Assembly: GCA_900491605.1 (NCBI GenBank)
Contig: UESW01000048.1
Location: 1-64,000, forward strand
Origin: Calamus simplicifolius
Lineage: Eukaryota; Streptophyta; Magnoliopsida; Arecales; Arecaceae
Direction: 5' to 3'
Length of the DNA: 64,000 nt
The translations under genes and the position numbers were made by a program. Of this stretch, positions 24,156 to 35,671 are shown one piece after another. The notes under the pieces were generated by a model, which saw only the letters and a program-made list of their open reading frames with translations, did no database searches and was not told the origin of the DNA. Position 1 is the stretch's first letter. Each line of letters opens with the position of its first letter.

Positions 24156-25144
24156 TGTTTGCAAGTGTTGCCGCAGAAACGTTCTCCGACTCGGGTGCAC
24201 CCTGGCTCCGGATCCGGACGCCAATCTCCTCGTCCGGGGAGAACCTGCAAGACAGTCCGCACGCAGAGGGTGTTTCGGAAGTTGCCCTCTACGGAGGATC
24301 CTCCGACGCCCAAGTCAGTGGAGATTCACAGCAAGCAGATATGAGGAGAAGACTCTCACAGAAGAGTTTCCCTAGATGGGTGTTCTCTCGAGAGCTCCGA
24401 GCTATGATGGAGCTTCCATGGAGTTTTTCAGTATGAGAGCAGGTGAATGCATGCGTACCTGAGAGATTTGGGGCTGTGATATTTATAAGCGATCACCTGA
24501 TTTCTTGGACGCGTCATGGGGGTCTGAAAGCTGTTGAGATTTGAAATGGATTCGAATCAAGTTTGTTACAAGGCCAGCAGGATCTGTATCTTGTCAGTTA
24601 GGATCAATTGCCAGGAGAGTTGGTTAATGCCTTGAGATTCAGCGATCAGGTAGGTTCTAGGCCATTTATATGGCCCTTAGGCCACTTCCGGCATGATTCC
24701 TCGTTTAGAATCTTGTTCAGTTATTGTGAATTTGAATTCTCCCGCGTTGGATTCCGCAGAGGTGTTCGAGTGCCTCGGTCCGGCTGAGGCAAGGGACAAT
24801 TTGGCTTTTCGAGGTATGGTTTGCCGATGTATGAGGATGGCTTGGGTTGTCGAGGTATGAGGATGGCTCAGGTTGCCGAGGTATGAAAATGGCTCGGGTT
24901 GCCGAGGTATGAGGATGGCTCAGGTTGCCGAGATATGAAGATGGCTCGGATTGCCGAGATATGAAGATGGCTCGGATTGCCGAGATATGAAGATGGCTCA
25001 AGTTGCCAAGGTATGAAGATGCTTGGTTCGTCGGGACGATCCAACTCTACTGAAGGCGATTCGGCTTCGCTGTCTTGTGGATGCGATAGCTGGTCGACAG
25101 AATGTTGGGATTGGACTCGACCTAATTGTCGATGTGCACGAACA
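24156..25144 (-). mobile_element. LTR remnant of a Gypsy-type element, minus strand
   Basis: The segment is GC-rich against AT-rich flanks. Read on the minus strand it starts TGTTCGTGC and ends GCAAACA, with a TATA box (cttataaatatcac, about 24487-24500) and, downstream, cttgggcgtcggagg...cttgcagg. That last block resembles the R/U5 part of the two Gypsy elements at 27.8 and 40.8 kb (gcatcggagggtcc...cttgcagg). It carries a 26-bp minisatellite upstream of the TATA box. The flanks cgcca and ttaat do not match, so it may be a truncated or old solo LTR, and the exact ends are uncertain. The plus-strand open frames here are probably not genes. Confidence 0.6.
24808..25020. repeat. 26-bp minisatellite, about eight copies
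   Basis: The unit is close to gaggtatgaggatggctcgg plus gttgcc. Successive starts at 24852, 24878 and 24904 give the 26-bp period. It lies within the minus-strand LTR remnant, in its U3-like part. Confidence 0.88.
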
Positions 25145-27790
25145 TTAATGCAATGATAATTTTATCCCTTGTCAGCAAGTATGTCCATCAATAAGTATGC
25201 AGGATGCCATACCTCCAAATGTCAAGATGCAATGGTTAACGATAGTTCATAGCGTCATCAAATGAATTGTTCTGATAGAATTGATTTATAATTGCCCTTC
25301 ATGCATGCAAGATCTTCAAAGGCACTTCTAAGTTATATGTCAAGCACAAAGACAGCAATGGGCTTGATAATAGTTTCAAATGCAGATTGGCATTTCCATT
25401 CTTCTTATCAATCCACCGAATGAGGAAGCCATCCAGCATCAATGGTCCAAATTTTAATATTCCCCTTGTTTAGATGTAAAAGCTCATAATGATGAGTGTT
25501 TAATCTCGCATCGGCTATATATTTAAAAAATTTCAGATACTTGTATAAAATCATAGAGCCTAAATAATATTTTTTTGTTAGTCTTTTTGAGTAAATTCCT
25601 AGACTACAACTAATTGTATCCGAGAAAACCCAACTTGTAATCTATATCGACTAGAAAATATTGTGGATGATCTTTATATGTTTATGATTGGATTTGATTG
25701 AATAATTTGACTGTGAATTTAGATACGGAACGTTAGTCTAGTGAGACTGTTGGGATTTGAACGGAAAGAGTACATGAGAACCTAGAGTGAGAGTATTTAG
25801 TTTATTTTGATTATGTATTGGAAAGATTCTAACTACTTAAATAGGACAAAAAGCTTAAATAATACTTTTTAATTAATCTTTTTTTGAGTAAAATTTTAGA
25901 TTGTTAACCGTGATGCACTATTGTTTAATTTGAGGGGAAAACTAGCAATGCACCTCCTTAGCAAGAACATGATTATGGAACTCATGGATCACCTTACTCT
26001 TTTAGGAAAGTGAATTGGGATGGTGCAACCATGTCAGTGAAAATACAGCAAAATGCTTTTGTATTTCACTTAAATCATGCTTTTCTTTCCCCACGATAAT
26101 AAAATGTGATGATGGAAGCAATAATACACTTTGATTGTGATCTTGAAAAGTTAAAGTTGCCTTCCACTATTTAAATAGTACTCCATCACATCTTGTTGTC
26201 CCTAATTCTACCCTCAAGAGATTCATATATGCACATAAAATAAGATTACCTTGCAATATCCTTTAGAAACAATATCCTCTCAACAATGTCATTCAACGGC
26301 TATATGCATCAAAGAGGTGGTTTGACTTCTCTCCCAAGGTTCAATATTTGATTACTTTCTCAAGATTACTATTCACTGGTATCTTTGATAAATATTATAA
26401 TATTTTAAAATAATTCTTCATATTATATAAAAATATAAAATATAAAATTTTTCTATTATTAATTAATTTAATCTTAAATTTTAAATCATATAATCTTATC
26501 TTGTTAATAAATTAATAAATTAATTGAATCAGCAGATTGTAGAATTTATTCAGATACGCAAAATTTGATAGATATCACTCCATTCTTTGGCAACATTTGA
26601 ACTCTTTTACTGCCCATTATGACAAATTATTGTGACAACCGTGCAGGGTCTGGCAGAAAGTCCTTATTCCCACCATGGGAGAAAGTAACACATGTTGCAG
26701 TAGCTTAGGAAAACGTAATCTGGGATCAACTTGTAATTTAAGGGCAACCATTTTTGATTCTGCTCTTGCTTTGATCTAATCCAGTAGCCATCTAATAAAT
26801 TTAATGCCCAAAGGTTTGGCCTCTCATGAATCAGATCTTTGAACCTTGGAAGCCGAATCAAATAAATCTTCTTCCAGATTCAATCAATTAAAATCAATGA
26901 AAATGAGAAGAGAAAATGATTAATTAGTCAATCCACCACTGCCAGATATCAAAAGGAAAACCAATAGGCTAGAATTATGATATCCCAATCATAATTCTAG
27001 ATCATGCCTATTAAATAATATACAACATAGAATTACCAATACCAGCAAAAGAGGAAGACACACATCCATACAGACTGCTTCATATATTAGTAATCAGGTG
27101 AGACAAAAGATCAGACCATAACTTTTTACAGACAGACAAGCATACATATATACATTCATATATAATATTGAATAGCAAAGTGCTCTAACTCAAAACCTTA
27201 TAATGCTCTCATTTTAACTGAACATAAATCCATCTCCTCCGATAGATCAAGTCTAATGCATACAAAGCTAAGATACTAAGGAGCAAGAGTCTAAAGGAGG
27301 GTGGAGCATTTGGACTCATCTAATAGTGAATAGCTTCTATTGATCTCAGGCGAGATAGATAAAATTTGAGCAGACTACCTCATATTGTTTTCTTTTAAAA
27401 TCTACATTTATTAAAAAAATTCTATTTCAATGTCTCGGTTTCATGAGATTTTTGAGTTACCGAAGTATGACTTTGAATTCATGTCATGGCCACATAATTC
27501 AATATCAAATTAATTATTATTATATTGATATCTATAGCATAATCAAAAATCAAACAAATTATTAAACCTATTTTGCTATTTACATTAGAAACATAGTCTA
27601 CATCTAGTTTTGATGTGATGCATGAAAAAAGAAAGTCAAAAGACACCAAGCTAATGGGTGGGGCTACTTTGTGAATATATACTTATAAAATCATATCGTA
27701 ATAATCCCCCTAGTTCTCAACTCATTTTCTCTTCAAAAATATATTTAATAAATAAATTTAATATTTGTCTCCACTTCAAGTAATTTTTTT
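25145..27790. other. Non-coding AT-rich region
   Basis: No gene was recognised. A diverged direct repeat pair of about 55 bp lies at 25554-25607 and 25849-25908 (both contain taaataatactttttt-like and tttttgagtaaa strings) and may mark a small decayed retroelement. A segment near 25505-25530 (taatctcgcatcggctatat) resembles the start of short plant LTRs, but this is only a suggestion. Confidence 0.5.
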
Positions 27791-27795
27791 AGATG
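27791..27795. repeat. 5-bp target-site duplication of Gypsy-1, left copy
   Basis: agatg, directly before TGATAC of the 5' LTR; the same bases occur at 35667-35671. Confidence 0.9.
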
Positions 27796-27875
27796 TGATA
27801 CGGTTGGTCGATTTCTCTGGGTGACATTATTTTTTGCATGATTTCCAAAAATGATGTGACAGTTGAACCCAGAAC

Positions 27876-28203
27876 CAGCCTCCAGCGCCGGCCTCAAGCA
27901 TCGGCCTCCAGCGCTGGCCTTTAGCTCTGGCCTTTGGCTACGGCCTCCAGCGCCGGCCCCCAGCGCTGGCCTTTGGCTTCGGCCTCCAGTGTCGGCCTTC
28001 AGCGACGGCCTTTGGCTCCGGCCTTTGGCTACGGCCTCCAGCGCCAGCCTCCAGCGCCGGCCTCTAGCGTCGGCCCCCAGCGCTGGACTTTGGCTCCGGC
28101 CTCCAGCGTCGGCCTTTAGCGACGGCCTTTGGCTCCGGCCTTTGGCTACGGCCTCCAGCGCCAGCCTCCAGCGTTGGCCTCCAGCGCCGGCCTCTAGCGT
28201 CGA
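27876..28203. repeat. 15-bp minisatellite block A in Gypsy-1 5' LTR
   Basis: Units such as ggcctccagcgccggcct and ggcctttggctccggcct alternate in 15-bp steps. The equivalent block in the 3' LTR is at about 32990-33405. Confidence 0.88.
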
Positions 28204-29045
28204 CCCCAAAGGCCGACAGCCCCAAGACCGGCACCACCAAGGCCGGCACCTCCAAGACCGGCACCTCCAAGACCGGCACCACCAAGGCCAGCACCTCCAA
28301 GACCGGCACCTCCAAGACCGGCACCACCAAGGCCGGCACCTCGAAGACCGTCGGCCCCAAAGGCCGATAGCTCCAAGACCGGCACCTCCAAGGCTGGCAC
28401 CTCCAAGACCGGCACCCCCAAGGCCGGCACCTCGAAGACCGTCGGCCCCAAAGGCCGACAGCTCCAAGACCGGCACCTCCAAGGCCGGCACCTCCAAGAC
28501 CGGCACCACCAAGGCTGGCACCTCCAAGACCGGCACCTCCAAGGCCAGCACCTCGAAGACCGTCGGCCCCAAAGGCCGACAACTCCAAGACCAGCACCTC
28601 CAAGGCCGGCACCTCCAAGACCGGCACCCCCAAGGCCGGCACCTCGAAGACCGTTGGCCCCAAAGGCCGACAGCTCCAAGCCCGGCACCTCCAAGACCGG
28701 CACCTCCAAGACCGGCACCCCCAAGGCCGGCACCTCCAAGACCGTCAGCCCCAAAGGCCGACAGCTCCAAGACCGGCACCTCCAAGGCCGGCACCTCCAA
28801 GACCGGCACCACCAAGGCCGGCACCTCCAAGACCGGCACCTCCAAGGCCAGCACCTTGAAGACCGTCGACCCCAAAGGCCGACAGCTCCAAGACCGGCAC
28901 CTCCAAGGCTGTCACCTCCAAGACCGGCCCCTCCAAGACCGGCACCCCCAAGGCCGGCACCTCGAAGACCGTCGGCCCCAAAGGCCGACAGCTCGAAGAC
29001 CGGCACCTCCAAGGCCGCACCTCCAAGACCGGCACCTCCAAGCTG
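28204..29045. repeat. 15-bp minisatellite block B in Gypsy-1 5' LTR
   Basis: Alternating ccaagaccggcacct and ccaaggccggcacct units, with interspersed gaagaccgtcggcccc and aaaggccgacagct units. Since 15 is a multiple of three and stops are rare, several frames stay open over long distances. Confidence 0.92.
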
Positions 29046-29581
29046 CCAAGCTCCCTCGCTATTAACAGTGCCATACAAGTGAACAGAGCCTTGTACGTGA
29101 ATAGTGCCATGCAAGCCCATCCAAGGGCATGAGCAGGGCCACGCAAGCACTCCATACTCGACACTCTACGAGGGACAGCTGGCTTTAACTCAACATCATC
29201 CTTCTCCCCCCAATGGCTGTACCTCGGGACCCGCATGACCCACGAGATGAGAAATCGCGAGTCCAATGTCACACGGTCTGGCGCACTCCGCTCGTCTCGG
29301 TCTCGGCGTCGGTCTCGGTCTCAGCGTCGGTCTCGGCATCGGCCTCGGCGGCAGAGGCCGACAAGCGTCCGCTTGCTGCAAGGAATTCCATGTGACTTTA
29401 CCAAGATCACGAACGGTCACCAAATATTATGAACCGGTAATTACTAAGGTCACGGACGGTTTTCAAAAAATTAAGAGGCATACTTATGACATACGTTTAG
29501 CAGTTAATACGCCCACCTAAGAAGAACGGAAGATATTACTCGGCTGTTACCAGTGAAAGGTAAGAGGGACCCCCGAACAGG

Positions 29582-29590
29582 TATATAAAG
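29582..29590 (+). promoter_or_regulatory. TATA box of Gypsy-1 5' LTR
   Basis: tatataaag, preceded by GC-rich DNA, in the expected position between U3 and R; the same box is at 35400-35408 in the 3' LTR. Confidence 0.75.
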
Positions 29591-29850
29591 ACCCCAATCC
29601 CCCAATGAGGAGGGGGGAAGAAACTCAATCTCTACTTTCTCATCAAAAAATTTTACTGTTCTACAAGTCTTTAACTTGAGCATCGGAGGGTCCCCACCGG
29701 AATTACCGGTCCGGGACTTTTCTTGCAGGCCCCGAAAGGAGACGGTGACCCTTCTACATCCTCGAGACGATGGCCCTTCTACATCCTCGAAGGTCTGCAG
29801 AGATCCCAACTCACCCGACGCTCATCAAAAGTGATTTGGCAGCAACAGAT

Positions 29851-29868
29851 TGGCGCGCCAGGTAGGGG
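29851..29868 (+). other. Gypsy-1 primer-binding site
   Basis: tggcgcgccaggtagggg follows the 5' LTR by three bases. It fits the TGG...-type tRNA-complementary sites of plant Gypsy elements; the tRNA is not assigned here. Confidence 0.85.
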
Positions 29869-29913
29869 GCGCTAGTTCTTCCTGTGACAGACTCCAATTC
29901 TGCGAAAGAGACG

Positions 29914-31494
29914 ATGGTGACCACACGAGCACAGGAGGCTTCCACCAGTCAAGCCACGGAGCGCATTCCTCGGGCTGATCAAACGGAGGCCAACCTCCGT
30001 GTTTCGCCCCCTGCCCAGATGAGCCAGCCTGATCAGCTGGAGGTTCTATCTCACCAAGTTCAGAATCTAGCGGTGGTGGTACGGGGATTGCAGGAACGCT
30101 ACTTTGCAGCCGCACCTCAGCTCCCTCCGCCCGGCGAACGGGTGCGGGGAACAGTTCTATCCCATCAGGGCGGGACCCCGCCCGGGGCCTCCCATTACTC
30201 GCTTTCGGGAGACCATCGTCTAGAGGCCTCAAAGCGACGACGGTCTCTCTCCCGCTCGCCTTCGGGACCTCATCGCCGAGGAGCCTCAAAACGGCGACGG
30301 TCCCTTTCCCATCGCTCGCCTCCTGAGCCCCATCCCGAGAGGCCTCAGGGCGACAACGGTCCCCTTCCCGTCATGCTGGTCGCTCCTATCGGTGCCAAGA
30401 CGGATCCAGACGGGCGCGTTCCCTACCTCGGCGGCCTACCCCAGCTTTATCTTCTGGTTCTTCTACAGACAATGCCAGCGGAAGACTATCCGACGGCTCG
30501 ACGAGTATCACCGACAGTTGGATGAGCTTAGCCGCCGGATCACCAATCCTTATGGAGTGGACTACGACCATCGCCCCCCTCTTTCCTGGCGGATCATGGA
30601 GGAACCGGTGCCGCCCCGTTTTTGTCTCCCACAACTGGATCCATACGATGGCACGATGGACCCATTGGACCACCTGGAGAGCTACAAGGTCTTTATGAGC
30701 GACAGACTCCCTTCTATGTGTCGCCTTTCCGGCCACCCTCCAAAAGGCAGCACGTGCATGGTATTCCCGTTTGCCACCACGTAGCATCGATTCATTCCGT
30801 CATCTCGAGCGAGCTTTCCTGGCCCACTTTAATGCGAGCCGGAAGATCCTACGAGTGGCGGATAGTCTATTTGCTGTCTAGCAGAGAGCGGTGAGACCCT
30901 AAAAGACTTTGTCGCCCGGTTCAAGGACGCAGCGCTGGAGGTATATAATCTAGATGATTCTGTAGCCACCTTGGCATTAAAGCGGGGACTTCGTCCTTCC
31001 AGGTTCGCCTATTCTCTAGACAAGAAGCCCCCGAGCTCTTATGCTGAACTTCTAAGCCGAGCACAAAAATACATCTGTGCGGATGAGGCAGATTCCTCCA
31101 GGAGGGAGGCTGATAAGAATCCTAACAAGAAACCAATGCCCACCGAGCAGGCCGGAGCGCGACCTCGGAAGACTGAGCCCCTCACCACCCAGACCGTCGG
31201 CTGCAGACGCTTGTTCCTAAGGAGCAATTCACTCCCCTCATGGCTCCGATATCCCACATCCTGCTGGAAATTGAGGAAGAACCTTACTTCAAGCATCCAC
31301 TCCCCCTGAGGTCGGGGACCCCCCGCAATAAAGAGCTCTACTGTCGGTATCACCGAGATTATGATCACGATACTGAAGACTACCGCCACCTGAAGAGGGC
31401 CATTGAAGAGCTTGTCCAGCAGGGTCACTTGGGCAAGTTTGTCCGAAGGGGAAACCCTTCTATTCCAGGCCCAGCGGTGCCTCCTACACTCTAG
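29914..31494 (+). pseudogene. Gypsy-1 gag (frameshifted)
   Basis: It starts MVTTRAQEASTSQ at 29914, with a possible coiled segment (QPDQLEVLSHQVQNLAVVV) and an Arg/Ser-rich repeated stretch (SKRRRSLSRSP...SKRRRSLSHRSP). The frame then changes near 30400, after which RRLDEYHRQLDELSRRI and LDPYDGTMDPLDHLESYK follow. A stop near 30884 is followed by DFVARFKDAALEVYNLDDSV and LALKRGLRPSRF. The zinc-finger-like end YCRYHRDYDHDTEDYRHL near 31345 has lost the Gly and last Cys seen in Gypsy-2. Gag would form the particle; as read this copy is not intact. Confidence 0.85.
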
Positions 31495-31569
31495 GCCGGT
31501 GCAAACAATGCCCCTACGGAGAAGACCATAGCCATGATTGCTTGGGGGGCAGGCGGCAGTTCAAAGAGA

Positions 31570-31990
31570 TAGCGGGAGAGAGTGGACCCTGTAATTCCTC
31601 CCTTTGGAAAGGACTTAGATGGAGTAGTAGTGTCCCCAGTCCCCGGACAGAGCTATACCACGAAGAGAATAACCCAAATCAACTACGGGTCGATCTAGAT
31701 CTAGTGGAAGAGTTGCGGGACCAGCACAACTTCGCATGGCGGCCTTCCGCCAACGAGCGGCCAGATACTACAACGCTTGAGTACGGCCCAAGACATTCTG
31801 CCCGGGAGACCTCGTTCTGAGACGAGCTGAAGTATCAAACCCGACGGAAGGAGGCAAGCTGGCACCGAGACGGGAAGGACCATACCGCATCAAAGAAGTT
31901 CTTCACCATGGGGCATACAAAGTTGAATAACTAGACAAAAATTCGCTCCCACACACTTGGAACGCCGACAACTTACGCCGGTATTATCAG
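31570..31990 (+). pseudogene. Gypsy-1 integrase C-terminal remnant
   Basis: After gag the sequence passes directly to a tail recognisable as the end of a Gypsy integrase: residues such as LDLVEELR near 31700, PGDLVLRR near 31800, then KLAPR.EGPYRIKEVLHHGAYKVE near 31855-31930 and a final HTWNADNLRRYYQ near 31950-31990, with frame changes. The whole of protease, reverse transcriptase and RNase H is missing in between. The junction lies between about 31560 and 31690. Confidence 0.75.
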
Positions 31991-32084
31991 TAATATGCTA
32001 CTTTTGTTAATTTGAACCCGCTTGACAGATAGCTCTTCAAAGTCTTTTCATTGCTTCCTCGAATGGTCATTCTATTCAACAAAG

Positions 32085-32725
32085 ACCGACCTCTGCGTCG
32101 GCAACAAAGACCGGCCTCCACGTTGGCAACAAAGACCAACTCTGCGTCGGCACCAAAGATCGGCCTCCGCGTCGGCAACCAAGACCGACTCCGCATCGGC
32201 AACAAAGACCGACTTCGCATCGGCACCAAAGACCGGCCTCCGCGTCGGCACAGAAGACCGGCCTCCACATCGGCACAGAAGACCAACCTCAGCATCAGCA
32301 ACAAGGACCGACTCCGCGTCGGCACCAAAGACCGGCCTCCGCATCGGCAACAAAGACCGCCTCCGCGTCGGCAACAAAGACCGGCTTCACGTCGGCAATA
32401 AAGACCCGCAAAGGCAAACGACTGCGAAAAAGCTAAGTATACTACACTAAGAAAAAAGTTTCTTTTCATTAGTGTCTGGATGCGTTACAGGAAAACTGCC
32501 AAAGACCAACTCCGCGTCGGCACAAAAGACCGACTCTGCGTCGGCACCAAAGACCGGCCTCCGCGTCGGCACAGAAGACCGGCCTCCGCATCGGCACAGA
32601 AGACCAACCTCCGCGTCGGCAACAAAGACCGACTCCGCTTTGGCACTAAAGACCGGAGCCCAGCGTCGGCACTAAAGATCGGCTCCGCGTTGGCATGAAA
32701 GACTGGTTCCGCACCGGCAACTAAA
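32085..32725. repeat. 24-bp internal minisatellite of Gypsy-1
   Basis: Units close to aaagaccgactccgcgtcgg plus caac repeat across the region, interrupted by a unique spacer at about 32404-32505. Many units contain ccgac-tccgc-gtcgg, a 5-bp stem with a 5-nt loop. Gypsy-2 has the same minisatellite and spacer at 44640-45380. Confidence 0.9.
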
Positions 32726-32891
32726 GAGACGGCATTGGCCTTGCCACAATGATGACGCTCGCCTTTTGTGGCTCATTGCTCGAGGGAAATCCTCATCTCA
32801 ACAGCCTGAATAGGCGAAATGATGGCGCGAAAATCGGCCGCCCAGAGGATATTAACACCCCTTTCGCGGGTGATTATGCGCTCACCCATCT

Positions 32892-32908
32892 CAGGGGCGG
32901 GGGGCATC
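32892..32908 (+). other. Gypsy-1 polypurine tract
   Basis: caggggcggggggcatc directly before the 3' LTR start TGATATGG. Confidence 0.75.
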
Positions 32909-35666
32909 TGATATGGCTGGCCAATTTCTCTGGGTGATATTATTTTTTGCGCGATTTCCAAAAATGATGTGACAGTTTGAACCCAGAGCCAGCCTCCAGC
33001 GCCGGCCTCCAGCGTCGGCCTCCAGCACTGGCCTTTGGCTCCGGCCTTTGGCTACGGCCTCCAGCGCCAGCCTCCAGCGCCGGCCTCCAGCATCGGCCCC
33101 AGCGATGGTCTTTGGCTCCGACCTCTAGCGTCGGCCTTCAGCGACGGCCTTTGGCTCTGGCCTTTGGCTACAGCCTCCAGCGCCAGCCTCCAGCGTCGGC
33201 CTCTAGTGTCGGCCCCCAGCGCTAGACTTTGGCTCTGGCCTCCAGCGTCGGCCTTCAGCGACGGCCTTTGGCTCCGGCCTCCAGCGTCGGCCTTCAGCGA
33301 TGGCCTTTGGCTTCGGCCTTTGGCTACGGCCTCCAGCGCCAGCCTACAGCGCCGGCCTCCAGCGTCGGCCTCCAGCGCCGGCCTCCAGCACCGGCCTCCA
33401 GCGTCAGCCCCAAAGGCCGACAGCCCCAAGACCGGCACCACCAAGGCCGGCACCTCCAAGACCGGCACCATCAAGGCCAGCACCTCCAAGATCGGCACCT
33501 CCAAGGCCGGCACCTCGAAGACCGGCACCACCAAGGCCGGCACCTCCAAGACTGGCACCTCCAAGGCCGGCACCTCCAAGACCGGCAGCACCAAGGCTGG
33601 CACCTCCAAGACCGGCACCTCCAAGGCCGGCACCTCGAAGACCGTTGGCCCCAAAGGCCGATACCTCCAAGGCCGGCACCTCCAAGACCGGCACCTCCAA
33701 GACCGGCCCCTCCAAGGCCGGCACCTTCAAGACGGGCACCCCCAAGGCCGGCACCTCGAAGACCGTCGGCCCCAAAGGCCGACAGCTCCAAGACCGGCAC
33801 CTCCAAGGCCGGCACCTTCAAGACCGGCACCACCAAGGCCGGCACCTCCAAGACCGGCACCTCCAAGGCCGGCACCTCCAAGACCGGCACCTCCAAGGCT
33901 GGCACCTCCAAGACCGGCACCCCCAAGGCCGGCACCTCGAAGACCGTCGGCCCCAAAGGCCGATAGCTCCAAGACCGGCACCACCAAGGCCGGCACCTCC
34001 AAGACCGGCAACTCCAAGGCCGGCACCTCCAAGACCGGCACCACCAAGGCTGGCACCTCCAAGACCGGCACCTCCAAGGCCGGCACCTCCAAGACCGTCG
34101 GCCCCAAAGGCCGACAGCCCCAAGACCGGCACCACCAAGGCCGGCACCTCCAAGATCGGCACCTCCAAGGCCGGCACCTCCAAGACCGGCACCTCGAAGA
34201 TTGTCGGCCCCAAAGGCCGACAGCTCCAAGACCGGCACCTCTTAGGCCGGCACCTCCAAGGCCGGCACCTCCAAACCGGCACCTCCAAGACCGGCACCCC
34301 CAAGGTCGGCGCCTCGAAGACCGTTGGCCCCAAAGGCCGACAGCTCCAAGACCGGCACCTCCAAGGCCGGCACCTCCAAGACCGGCACCACCAAGGCCGG
34401 CACCTTCAAGATCGGCACCACCAAGGCCGGCACCTCCAAGACCAGCACCTCCAAGGCCGGTACCTCCAAGGCCGGCACCTCCAAGACGGGCACCACCAAG
34501 GCCGACACCTCCAAGACCAGCACCTTCAAGGCCGGCGCCTCCAAGACCGGCACCACCAAGGCCGGCACCTTCAAGATCGGCACCTCCAAGGCCGGCGCCT
34601 CCAAGACCGGCACCACCAAGGCCAGCACCTCCAAGACCGGCACCTCCAAGGCCGGCACCTCCAAGACCGTTGGCCCCAAAGGCCGACAGCTCCAAGACCG
34701 GCACCTCCAAGGCTGGCACCTCCAAGACCGGCCCCTCCAAGGCCGGCACTTCCAAGACCGGCACCCCCAAGGCCAGCACCTCGAAGACCGTCGGCCCCAA
34801 AGGCCGACAGCTCCTAGACCGGCACCTCCAAGGCCAGCACCTCCAAGACCGGCACCTCCAAGCTGCCAAGCTCCCTCGTCGTTAACAGTGCCATGCAAGT
34901 GAACAGAGCCTTATACGTGAACAGTGCCATGCAAGCCCATCCAAGGCATGAGCAGGGCCACGCAAGCACTCCATACTCGACACTCTACGAGGGACAGCTG
35001 GCTTTAACTCAACATCATCCTTCTCCCCCCAACAGCTGTACCTCGGGACCCGCACGACCCACGAGATGAGAAATCGCGAGTCCAATGTTACACGGTCCGG
35101 CGCACTCCGTCCGTCTCGGTCTCGGCATCGGTCTCGGTCTCGACATCGGTCTCAGTATCGGCCTCGGCGGCAGAGGCCGACAAGCGTCCGCTTGCTGCAA
35201 GGAATTCTACGTGACTTTACCAAGATCACGAACGGTCACCAAATATTATGAACTGGCAATTACTAAGGTCACGGACGGTTTCCAAAAATTAAGAGGCGTA
35301 CTTATGACATATGTTTAGCAGTTAATACGCCCACCTAAGAAGAACGGAAGATATTACTCGGCTGTTACCAGTGAAAGGTAAGAGGGACCTCCGAACAGGT
35401 ATATAAAGACCCCAATCCCCCAACGAGGAGGGGGGGAAGAAACTCAATCTCTACTTTCTCATCAAAAAATTTTATTGTTCTACAAGTCTTTAACTTGGGC
35501 GTTGGAGGGTCCCCACCGGAATTACCGGTCCGAAACTTTTCTTGCAGGCCCCCGAAAGGAGACGGTGACCCTTCTACATCCTCGAACGGTGGCCCTTCTA
35601 CATCCTCGAAGGTTTGCAGAGATCCCAACTCATTCGGCGCTCATCAAAAGTGATTTGGTAGCAACA
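32909..35666 (+). repeat. Gypsy-1 3' LTR (2758 bp)
   Basis: It starts TGATATGG and ends GTAGCAACA. Minisatellite block A is at about 32990-33405 and block B at about 33406-34862. The downstream part (34863-35666) matches 29046-29847 closely, with a few percent differences, mostly transitions. The extra length over the 5' LTR lies in the minisatellite. Confidence 0.92.
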
Positions 35667-35671
35667 AGATG
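35667..35671. repeat. 5-bp target-site duplication of Gypsy-1, right copy
   Basis: agatg, matching 27791-27795. Confidence 0.9.

Larger units (their letters stand above)
27796..29847 (+). repeat. Gypsy-1 5' LTR (2052 bp)
   Basis: It starts TGATACGG and ends GCAGCAACA. The U3 part is dominated by two minisatellite blocks, 27876-28203 and 28204-29045. A TATA box lies at 29582-29590. The downstream part carries gcatcggagggtccccaccg and cttgcaggcc. The 3' partner is 706 bp longer. Confidence 0.92.
27796..35666 (+). mobile_element. Gypsy-1: non-autonomous Ty3/Gypsy (Tat-like) element with gag but almost no pol
   Basis: The element is about 7.9 kb: a 5' LTR of 2052 bp, an interior of 3061 bp, and a 3' LTR of 2758 bp, flanked by the TSD agatg. 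The interior has a primer-binding site, a broken gag, a short integrase C-terminal remnant, a 24-bp minisatellite and a purine tract. Protease, reverse transcriptase, RNase H and most of integrase are absent. Gag motifs (LDPYDGTMDPLDHLESYK, LALKRGLRPSRF, YCRYHRD) are those of the Tat-type lineage of plant Gypsy. Unique parts of the LTR pair are nearly identical, so the insertion is fairly young. Confidence 0.92.

Noticed and set aside
23848..24436. Plus-strand open frames of 175 and 93 residues
   Set aside because: They run antisense through an LTR remnant with its own TATA box on the minus strand; no protein family is recognisable.
27863..29065. 400-residue and opposite-strand 376-residue open frames
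   Set aside because: Same minisatellite effect in the 5' LTR of Gypsy-1; open on both strands at once.
33035..34885. 616-residue open frame rich in Thr-Ser-Lys-Gly and Pro-Arg-Ala repeats
   Set aside because: It is a 15-bp minisatellite in an LTR. Because the period is a multiple of three and the units lack stops, several frames on both strands stay open. No start context or domain supports a protein.
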